12,055 bases of DNA from the NCBI GenBank assembly GCA_002479245.1, contig DLMG01000058.1, positions 21,407 to 33,461 on the forward strand. The letters run 5' to 3'. The notes under the pieces are model-generated. The model worked only from the letters and a program-made list of their open reading frames with translations, made no database searches and was not told the origin of the DNA. This DNA is from Verrucomicrobia subdivision 3 bacterium UBA7542 (GTDB taxonomy: Bacteria; Verrucomicrobiota; Verrucomicrobiia; Limisphaerales; UBA11358). The translations under genes and the position numbers were made by a program. This document shows, in pieces, positions 7,265 to 12,055 of the stretch (within the stretch, counting starts at the first letter, position 1; each line of letters starts with the position of its first letter).

Positions 7265-7576
7265 TTAATTTTGGTCAAGCAACACTCGCCCTTTGGCTTT
7301 GCGCGCATTCTTGATTTGCCAGTGCAGAGTGATGGCCAAGGTCGCCTTTGAGAGCCATTCCTTGTCGTTTTTCAATTTTTCCAATTCCACCCTGGCGAAG
7401 AATTTTTCACTGTTTAATGCCGGACGGCCCAACGGCTTGAGCAGTCCCTTTTGAATGAGCAGCGTGAGGTGATCCGGCTCAAAGCCGAGATAACCGGCGG
7501 CCTGCTCTTTGTTGAACCGCGCGGGCAGCGTGGCGAGATTTAGAAAATCCTTGAGTTCATCATTTATTGGATTCAT
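7265..7576 (-). CDS. Small HTH/excisionase-like DNA-binding protein
   Basis: A 103-residue protein of unassigned family. Residues 21-65 (NKEQAAGYLGF, then HLTLLIQKGLLKPLG and a basic wing) fit the MerR/Xis-type winged HTH found in excisionases and small element-borne regulators. The C-terminal third is helical and basic (KATLAITLHWQIKNARKAKGR). The ATG at 7576 has no shine-dalgarno; a TATTAA box lies a few bases upstream, so the message may start near the ATG. Upstream DNA carries three palindromes (7604-7696), consistent with autoregulation, although this is inference. It is isolated from its neighbours by structured gaps of about 316 and 460 bp. Could be a regulator or recombination directionality factor. 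The function is not established. Confidence 0.65.
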   Translation of the reverse strand: MNPINDELKDFLNLATLPARFNKEQAAGYLGFEPDHLTLLIQKGLLKPLGRPALNSEKFFARVELEKLKNDKEWLSKATLAITLHWQIKNARKAKGRVLLDQN

Positions 7577-7603
7577 GGCAGTTTAATATGTTGGTTGAGC
7601 CTG

Positions 7604-7696
7604 CCGGAATTCCGGGGGGCGATGTTTCGTTGAACAAAATGTTCATGGCCGCAGTTTTGCAAATTTCCGGCGCATCGTTGTGCAATCATTGCACAA
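7604..7696. promoter_or_regulatory. Cluster of three palindromes, candidate operators of the small HTH gene
   Basis: CCGGAATTCCGG (7604-7615) is a perfect 12-bp palindrome. TGAAC-5 nt-GTTCA spans 7631-7645. TTGTGCAAT-C-ATTGCACAA spans 7678-7696 and is a perfect 19-bp dyad, the size of a typical dimeric-repressor site. All lie within 120 bp upstream of the start at 7576. Confidence 0.5.
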
Positions 7697-7887
7697 AATG
7701 AATTCCGGTCTTTTTGCCATCATGGGCGACTATGGCCATGACTTTTTTCATTGGCGGCATTTTCGCAGATTGCCGGAGCCGCCTTGTGTGGTTTCCGCAC
7801 AGGATGAATTTTCAATTTTCCCGGTCTGAATAGTTTTCCATGAGGATTTACGGCCGTTGGCCGGTGCGACTGCACGATTGGAGCGCG

Positions 7888-7951
7888 GACCCGCCCGAAG
7901 CGAGCGGCGAGGCGGAGAGCAACGCAGCCCGCGCGAGCCTTCGGGCGGGTC
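7888..7951. repeat. GC-rich 13-bp inverted repeat
   Basis: GACCCGCCCGAAG (7888-7900) pairs perfectly with CTTCGGGCGGGTC (7939-7951) around a 38-nt GC-rich loop. Flanking bases GAGCGCG and GCGCGC extend the symmetry imperfectly. It is not followed by a T-run, so it is not an ordinary terminator. It could be an RNA structure or an element end. Confidence 0.65.
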
Positions 7952-7977
7952 GGCGCGCACCGGGGGCACGACACGAG

Positions 7978-8005
7978 AACGCCGTCAGGGTTTTCTGACG
8001 GCGTT
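7978..8005. terminator. Hairpin terminator after the minus-strand operon
   Basis: AACGCCGTCAG (7978-7988) and CTGACGGCGTT (7995-8005) form a perfect 11-bp stem with a 6-nt loop. The hairpin begins 32 bp downstream of the stop at 8037 of the membrane-protein gene. Read on the plus strand it is followed by TTTT in all; read on the minus strand the U-tract is poor (GTTCTCG). It therefore probably ends the minus-strand operon, but the U-tract favours the opposite direction, and it may act both ways. Confidence 0.6.
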
Positions 8006-8036
8006 TTGGTGTCGCGCGGGGAAACAATGTGGCAAA

Positions 8037-8990
8037 TCATTTTGCCGGGCCGTTGGTCGCTGGTGACTGATTTTCGATGTCCTGCTGCAAGTGCCGAATC
8101 TGTTTTGCCGGGACGCTGCTGTTGAAGAAGATGCAGCCGGCGTTTTGGCCGTTTACCGGTTGCATGTCGGCGGCGTATGCGCCTGCAATCACCAGCACAA
8201 AACCCGGTGGACTGTCAAAGCCATCATTTTGCGTCGGCAATACCTGGATTGGCACTTGGGCAATCGCCAGTTTTCGGAACGCTTCCTGATTAAATTTCAT
8301 CACCTGCGCCATGTCTGCAACCTGTGCCGCCATTTTGTGTTCGTAGTATGTCGCAAATTTCAAACAGATGAGGCTGGCGAGGATGACCGCCGAACAAATG
8401 CTCCAGAACAAACTGGTCGTCCAGGCGGTCTTCCAAATGTGCTTGGTCCATTCCGACCTGGCTTCGTCCGCGGCGTCCCGGATTTTTTCCAGCGTAGGCA
8501 TTACCTCCCGTGCCAGCTCCTTCGTGCGCTCCATGAACGGTGAAATGATTTTCTGGTCAATGCCGGATTGAATCGAGTTTTGAACGCCGCGCACGATAGC
8601 CTGGGTGTCCACCTGCGCGCCGAGATTTTTCATCATCAACTCGATGCGGCCAATCGTTTCGTTGCACTTGGCCACTGTCACCCGGCATAACTCATCAGTC
8701 TTTTCGGCGTGGTTGGTGATGTTTACATCGCGGCTTTCAATCGTCTTGGTGATCAATCCGATTTCCTCGCGCATCTCCTGCAACGCCGCCAGCGAATCGG
8801 CATTGGCCGAAATCATCCGGCTGGGGATGCGCTCGACGTAATGGGCATACACGTCGAGCACCAAGAAAAGCTGCGAGAAAAACTGGCCGCTGTCGCCGTC
8901 AGCGAAGCGATGATATACCTCCCGTGCCATTTCCCGCTTTTCAGCGGGATAGGTGGCGAGCATTTCTTCAAAAAGATTGGGTTCAGCCAT
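8037..8990 (-). CDS. Single-pass membrane coiled-coil protein, third gene of StbABC-like operon
   Basis: A 317-residue protein I cannot assign to a named family. Residues 1-60 are helical and acidic. Residues 60-185 contain long amphipathic helices (LAALQEMREEIGLITKTIE, VRGVQNSIQSGIDQ, ERTKELAREVMPTLEKIRD), suggesting a coiled coil. One strong transmembrane segment follows at about 190-213 (TSLFWSICSAVILASLICL). The C-terminal about 100 residues (PTQNDGFDSPPGFVLVIAGAY) would lie across the membrane. It has an excellent ribosome site and starts 11 bp after the ATPase stop, so it is cotranscribed with that gene. By position it matches the third gene of R388 stbABC. A role as membrane anchor or partner of the ParA-like ATPase in plasmid or relaxosome positioning is inference. 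Confidence 0.75.
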   Translation of the reverse strand: MAEPNLFEEMLATYPAEKREMAREVYHRFADGDSGQFFSQLFLVLDVYAHYVERIPSRMISANADSLAALQEMREEIGLITKTIESRDVNITNHAEKTDELCRVTVAKCNETIGRIELMMKNLGAQVDTQAIVRGVQNSIQSGIDQKIISPFMERTKELAREVMPTLEKIRDAADEARSEWTKHIWKTAWTTSLFWSICSAVILASLICLKFATYYEHKMAAQVADMAQVMKFNQEAFRKLAIAQVPIQVLPTQNDGFDSPPGFVLVIAGAYAADMQPVNGQNAGCIFFNSSVPAKQIRHLQQDIENQSPATNGPAK

Positions 8991-8994
8991 AATA

Positions 8995-8999
8995 CCTCC
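8995..8999 (-). promoter_or_regulatory. Ribosome binding site GGAGG for the membrane protein
   Basis: On the minus strand GGAGG is followed by TATT and ATG. It is the only canonical Shine-Dalgarno site seen in the window and confirms the start at 8990. Confidence 0.85.
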
Positions 9000-9001
9000 G
9001 G

Positions 9002-9829
9002 TCAGTTGGCAAAATTCACCTTCGCGCCGCGCTTTACGGCCGCCGGTTCGCCGATGGGCGGCACGATTTTGGGTTTGATGCTGGCCGCTTCAACGACGGG
9101 CAGCAGTTTGGCCGCAATCTGGTCGTATTGATTGAACATCGTGGCAAGCCAGTCCTGCAACACACCCCGCGCCATGATGTCCAGGCCCAGCGCGTCGTTG
9201 CCGATGGCTTCATTGAACGGGATGCCGCGCTGCTGTTCCGCCTCCAGTTTGGCCAGCCGGAGCTTCACAAATTCCGACAACACCGGCACGGTGACGGTGA
9301 CTGCGCCCAGGTTGAACAGTTCCTTTTCCAGCGGGCTGCCGTCGAACATCCGGGTTTTGGGCGCACGGGCCGGGTTGCGGACGACAACGTAATCCACCTG
9401 TTTGCCGCAAAACTGGCAGACCGCATCCAGGTTGGTCATCACGTCCATGTCATCGAACGGGAAAACCATCAAGGTGATGCCGATATTCTGCGCGCCGGCG
9501 ATGTCGAAGAAATGCGTGGCCGCCAGCGCCTTCATCATCTGGCCGTCCAAATGGGCGCGCGGATCAACCAGCGTCACGGGTTGGGCGGTTGTTTTCCGCA
9601 GAATCGAAATGAGTTCGTCCAGGTCGTCGGCCTGCCCGGTCAAGGGCATGAGCCGCACCTGGCTGGGAAACAATCGGGATAAGGTGCGGTTGTCCCCGTC
9701 CAGATCAAATCCCTGCCATTGGATGCTGCGTTGATTGAGCCAGCACGCGCGGGCGGCGGCTTCGATGCTTTTGCCCATATTACCTTTGGCCTGCATGGGC
9801 AGAATCAGGCGATGTTTTGTTGTTTTCAT
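9002..9829 (-). CDS. ParA/StbB/VirC1-like deviant Walker ATPase
   Basis: A 275-residue P-loop ATPase of the ParA/MinD-like group. The P-loop is MQAKGNMGKS (12-21), with the signature Lys15 and Walker Lys20; the usual KGGxGKT is altered to KGNMGKS. Walker A' is FDLDGDNRTLS (41-51), with the DxDxxN pattern typical of ParA relatives. Walker B is VTLVDPRAHLDG (about 84-95). The C-terminal part is helical with a short basic tail. The start overlaps the stop of the HTH gene (ATGA), indicating translational coupling. In R388 the equivalent StbB ATPase helps conjugation, and in Agrobacterium VirC1 helps assemble relaxosomes. The location beside a MobF relaxase supports that type of role over chromosomal segregation. 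The ATPase superfamily is clear; the specific role is inferred. Confidence 0.82.
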   Translation of the reverse strand: MKTTKHRLILPMQAKGNMGKSIEAAARACWLNQRSIQWQGFDLDGDNRTLSRLFPSQVRLMPLTGQADDLDELISILRKTTAQPVTLVDPRAHLDGQMMKALAATHFFDIAGAQNIGITLMVFPFDDMDVMTNLDAVCQFCGKQVDYVVVRNPARAPKTRMFDGSPLEKELFNLGAVTVTVPVLSEFVKLRLAKLEAEQQRGIPFNEAIGNDALGLDIMARGVLQDWLATMFNQYDQIAAKLLPVVEAASIKPKIVPPIGEPAAVKRGAKVNFAN

Positions 9830-10146
9830 ATATCAAGGTTGAACCGATGTTTTTTCACCGGCGTTGGTTTGTTTGGTTGTGGTTGCGGTGTGGGAATGAA
9901 AACTGGTTTTTCGTCGGCGATTTCCAACGCGCCGCCGCTGCTGCGCGGTCGGCGTGCGACTGCCCGCTGGCAGAACCGATGGACGGAACTCAAGGTGATT
10001 TGGACGCCATGCTCATTTAGCCATTCGGCAATCTGGCGATGACTCCAATGCTTGCGGCGCAAGGCGAAAATGGCTTCGCGATGCGCCTCCAATTTGCTGC
10101 GCGTCCGGCGCTCCTGCTCGGCTTCGGCTTGTGGTTGTAAATTCAT
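9826..10146 (-). CDS. Small HTH DNA-binding protein, StbA-like by position
   Basis: A 106-residue protein. Residues 19-61 (LEAHREAIFALRRKHWSHRQIAEWLNEHG, then TLSSVHRFCQR) form a homeodomain-like helix-turn-helix of the kind found in resolvases, transposases and plasmid regulators. The rest is low complexity (PTPQPQPNKPTPVKK) with a basic end. It is the first gene of a three-gene operon and overlaps the ATPase start by 4 bp (ATGA). Immediately upstream are the 20-bp inverted repeat and 11-bp phased repeats, probable binding sites. The arrangement mimics StbA of R388, which binds short repeats between the stb genes and oriT, but sequence homology to StbA is not claimed. Likely role: autorepressor and relaxosome or partition adaptor. 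Confidence 0.72.
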   Translation of the reverse strand: MNLQPQAEAEQERRTRSKLEAHREAIFALRRKHWSHRQIAEWLNEHGVQITLSSVHRFCQRAVARRPRSSGGALEIADEKPVFIPTPQPQPNKPTPVKKHRFNLDI

Positions 10147-10180
10147 ATCTGTTTTTTCAACATCAATAATTCGGTCGGAC

Positions 10181-10213
10181 GTTCGCGCGAAAGTTGCGCG
10201 AAATTCGCGCGAA
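10181..10213. repeat. Three 11-bp phased GC-rich repeats (iteron-like)
   Basis: GTTCGCGCGAA, AGTTGCGCGAA and ATTCGCGCGAA follow one another without gap. Units one and three contain the perfect palindrome TTCGCGCGAA; unit two carries one substitution. The 11-bp period places all units on the same DNA face. They lie immediately inside the left arm of the large inverted repeat, upstream of the HTH gene. Confidence 0.8.
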
Positions 10214-10214
10214 C

Positions 10215-10232
10215 GCGCGGCGCTGGCCGCGC
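10215..10232. other. GC-rich hairpin, 7-bp stem
   Basis: GCGCGGC (10215-10221) and GCCGCGC (10226-10232) form a perfect 7-bp stem with a GCTG loop. No T-run follows. It directly abuts the phased repeats and may be part of the origin or operator architecture. Confidence 0.6.
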
Positions 10233-10277
10233 TCCTCTAGCTGTGCTAAGGGAAGATGTCTGACCGAATTATTGATG

Positions 10278-10435
10278 CTTTGAACTGTCTTCATAGCTGT
10301 GTGTTACCGTTGCCATGAAGATAAAACCATTGAACCGTTTTGGCTTACCGAGTAGTGGGGGTAAACGTTCGGGGTATGCGCGAATAGTGGCTTCAGGGGG
10401 ATGACGGGGCGTAAATTCCGGTTACAGTGGCCTCT
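10278..10435. other. Candidate origin of transfer (oriT/nic) region
   Basis: MobF relaxases commonly act on an oriT beside their gene, and the small inverted repeats listed above suit a relaxase site. TGTCTTCATAGC (10286-10297) resembles the R388 nic core TGTCT/ATAGC, with two extra bases. The nick position is a guess from memory of R388; the region-level call is more secure than the site. Confidence 0.35.
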
Positions 10436-10789
10436 ATGTTAAGAGTCATAGCGAGTCGGAATGCCAAAGAATACTTCGCTGAATCTTTGAAGCGTGAAGA
10501 TTATTACAGTGAAGGGCAGGAAGTCAGCGGCGATTGGAACGGGCTGGCGGCTGAACGCTTGGGGCTATCAGGCGCGGTGACGACGGCTGCTTTTGAATCC
10601 CTGTGTGACAACCAGAAGCCGGGCACAGATGAACGATTGACGCAACGGAACAAAAGTAATCGCACGGTCGGCTATGATTTCAATTTCCATTGTCCAAAAT
10701 CAGTTTCCGTTGCTTACGAATTCACGCAGGATGAACGGATTTTAGGCGCTGTTCAAAATGTCCGTGAACCAGACCATGCGGGAAATTGA
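10436..10789 (+). CDS. MobF/TrwC relaxase, N-terminal fragment before frameshift
   Basis: Encodes the first part of a TrwC-type relaxase, which nicks oriT and stays covalently bound to the transferred strand. Starting at the ATG at 10436 gives MLRVIASRNAKEYF, the usual short N-terminus; a GTG at 10427 would add only three residues. The catalytic tyrosines appear as Tyr13 (KEYF) and Tyr23/Tyr24 (EDYYSEG), matching Tyr18 and Tyr26 of R388 TrwC. WNGLAAERLGLSG (34-46) and GYDFNFHCPKSVS (79-91) are typical TrwC motifs. Family similarity ends at about residue 103 (DERIL). The last 14 codons (GAVQNVREPDHAGN) are out-of-frame translation, so the gene is broken near 10745. It is divergent from the StbABC-like operon; no shine-dalgarno is visible. 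Confidence 0.88.
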   Translation: MLRVIASRNAKEYFAESLKREDYYSEGQEVSGDWNGLAAERLGLSGAVTTAAFESLCDNQKPGTDERLTQRNKSNRTVGYDFNFHCPKSVSVAYEFTQDERILGAVQNVREPDHAGN

Positions 10790-12055
10790 ATCGGAAATTA
10801 AAACACGGGTGCGGAAAAACGGTGCGGATGAGAATCGAACGACTGGCAACATGGTTTGGGCGGAGTTCGTTCATTTTACCGCGCGGCCAGTGAACGGCAT
10901 ACCCGATCCGCATTTACACGCGCATTGCTACGCCTTCAACACGACCTGGGATGACACCGAGAAGAAATGGAAGGCCGGCCAGTTCCGGGATTTGAAAGCT
11001 GACGCGCCCTATTTTGAAGCGGCGTTCCATGCGCGATTTTCCAAACAACTGGCCGAATTGGGTTATCGCATCGAACGGACGACCAAAGGTTGGGAGCTGG
11101 CCGGGATGCCGCAACGAGTGCTGGATGAGTTTTCCAAGCGCACGGAGCAGGTCGAACAAAAGGCCAAAGAATTGGGCATTACGTCGGCAAAACAAAAGGA
11201 CGGGCTGGCCGCTTTGACCCGCGAACGCAAACGGAAGGACATCGAAAAATCAGAATTGCGTGAACTGTGGGATAAACGGATTTCGGCGGATGAGCGCGCG
11301 GCGATTCAAAACAACCTGCGCCATACGACTGCTGACGCGCCGAAAGTTTCCGAAATGAAGGCGATGGATTTTGCCGTCCAGCACTGTTACGAGCGCGCCT
11401 CCATCGTCACCGACAAGGAATTGCTTCGGCAGGCGCTCCGCTTCGGCGTTGGCGACGTGGATATTGAAAAGGTCAAACGCCAGCTTTTGCGCGATGAATT
11501 CATCGCCGAGAACATGGACGGCCGGCAATGGCTCACCACAAAGGATGTGCTGGCCGAGGAAAAACGGCTGATCGATTTCGTCCAGGATGGAAAAGGCAAG
11601 TTCAAGCCGTTCAATCCGGGTAAATATCAGTTCCAAAACCCAAAACTTTCCGATGAGCAACGCGCCGCCGTTCTCCATGTGCTGCAAAGCACGGATTGTG
11701 TCACGGCCGTTTGCGGCGGGGCGGGCACGGGCAAAACGACGATGATGAAAGAGGCCGTCGCCGCCATTGAATCCACCGGCCTGAAAGTTTTCACGTTCGC
11801 GCCGTCGGCGGAAGCGTCGCGTGGTGTCCTGCGGTCGGATGCCGGTTTTGCCAACGCGGAGACGGTCGAGGCACTTTTGCAAAATCAAAAACTCCAAGCA
11901 CAGGTTCGCGGGCAGGTGATTTGGATTGATGAGGCGGGATTGTTGAGTGTTCGCACGTTGGCGCGGGTGTCCGATCTTGCCGAAAAACAAAACTGCCGGA
12001 TTATTCTGTCTGGTGACACCGCGCAACATCGCGCCGTGGAGCGTGGCGATGCGCT
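10746..12055 (+). CDS. MobF/TrwC relaxase-helicase, remainder after frameshift (3' end cut by window)
   Basis: Continues the relaxase in the +1 frame, open to the window end. If translated separately, the first ATG is at 10758 (MSVNQTMREIE). It carries the HUH metal-binding motif PDPHLHAH (HxHxH), KRTEQ, and then a RecD-like helicase domain. The P-loop is CGGAGTGKTT (about 11713-11742), Walker B is VIWIDEAGLLS (about 11917-11949), and LSGDTAQH is motif III. In the family, the relaxase domain nicks and the fused 5'-3' helicase unwinds the DNA for transfer. The restored alignment with R388 TrwC over the break is gap-free if G10745 is skipped, so a one-base insertion is the simplest cause. It ends in the helicase domain, with several hundred residues expected beyond the window. 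Confidence 0.9.

Larger units (their letters stand above)
7577..8036. other. 460-bp non-coding gap rich in palindromes
   Basis: No convincing gene. Frames at 7720-8040 (minus) and 7857-8066 (plus) run straight through hairpins and have the arginine/proline-rich composition of shadow translation. From left to right the gap contains CCGGAATTCCGG, an interrupted TGAAC/GTTCA pair, a 19-bp palindrome, a GC-rich 13-bp inverted repeat and a terminator-like hairpin, each listed separately. Confidence 0.7.
10161..10277. repeat. 20-bp inverted repeat with arms facing both divergent genes
   Basis: Arms are 10161-10180 (minus strand) and 10258-10277 (plus strand), both reading GTCYGACCGAATTATTGATG outward, one mismatch in 20. 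After a short gap both continue into TTGAA. Each arm points toward one of the divergent genes, with 77 bp of repeat-bearing DNA between them. Likely paired operator/promoter elements or relaxosome sites. Confidence 0.85.
10147..10435. promoter_or_regulatory. Divergent intergenic regulatory region, probable oriT-containing
   Basis: A 289-bp gap between the StbABC-like operon and the relaxase. It holds the outward-facing inverted repeat, the phased repeats and a GC hairpin (listed separately). The relaxase-proximal part carries small inverted repeats: TCTTCAT/ATGAAGA (10288-10294, 10315-10321), AAAAC/GTTTT (10323-10341) and TTACC/GGTAA (10345-10364). Word TTACCG recurs at 10304 and 10345. No ORF worth calling is present. 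Confidence 0.6.

Noticed and set aside
7720..8040. Minus-strand 106-codon frame upstream of the small HTH gene
   Set aside because: Runs through the terminator hairpin and the GC-rich palindrome, with Arg/Pro-rich, motif-free translation; it also overlaps the start of non-coding structure.
7857..8066. Plus-strand 69-codon frame
   Set aside because: Composed of the translated GC palindrome; no ribosome site or motif.
10401..10442. 13-codon leader frame overlapping the relaxase ATG
   Set aside because: Would end just after the relaxase start, but has no properly spaced ribosome site and no attenuator-like composition.
1..12055. CRISPR array or rRNA operon
   Set aside because: No spaced repeat series and no rRNA-like stretches were seen; repeats present are short and clustered at promoters.

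Overview
The window joins two unrelated blocks. Positions 1-5236 hold a minus-strand hemicellulose-degrading locus. Positions 5944-12055 hold an accessory region with the architecture of a mobilizable or conjugative element. A gene-poor scar (5237-5943) lies between them. Moderately GC-rich DNA, exported glycosidases joined to FN3-like and discoidin-like modules, GTG starts and weak Shine-Dalgarno sites suggest a free-living polysaccharide-degrading bacterium. Protein style is most reminiscent of Verrucomicrobiota (Pedosphaera/Limisphaerales-like), but that assignment is an impression from the sequence and was not tested.

Left block, read right to left: an exported SGNH/GDSL esterase (4499-5236), an exported GH5-type hydrolase with accessory domains (2456-4294), a cytoplasmic AGE-superfamily cellobiose/mannobiose 2-epimerase (1209-2435), and a GH27 alpha-galactosidase lipoprotein cut by the window start (1-1140). 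Together they fit breakdown of acetylated galacto(gluco)mannan. The esterase would remove acetyl groups, GH5 would cut the backbone, GH27 would remove alpha-galactosyl branches, and the epimerase would convert imported mannobiose to mannosyl-glucose. A GH130 phosphorylase and a sugar transporter would be expected just outside the window.

Middle: 5237-5943 carries a truncated reading frame resembling the N-terminus of a tyrosine recombinase (5537-5689), palindromes, and two 11-bp direct repeats that could be recombinase arm sites. Next come a class II Fic protein (5944-6948) with a repeat-bearing promoter, a strikingly symmetric inverted repeat (7056-7200), a small HTH/Xis-like protein (7265-7576) preceded by three palindromes, a GC-rich 13-bp inverted repeat (7888-7951) and a strong hairpin (7978-8005).

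Right block: a tightly packed minus-strand operon encodes an HTH protein (9826-10146), a ParA/StbB-like deviant Walker ATPase (9002-9829) and a coiled-coil membrane protein (8037-8990). It diverges from a MobF/TrwC-type relaxase-helicase (10436 to the window end). The layout resembles R388 stbABC-oriT-trw. The 10147-10435 intergene holds a 20-bp near-perfect inverted repeat whose arms point outward to the two divergent transcription units, 11-bp phased GC-rich repeats, several hairpins and a plausible oriT. The relaxase frame is broken by one extra base near 10745, which separates the catalytic-tyrosine part from the HUH/helicase part.
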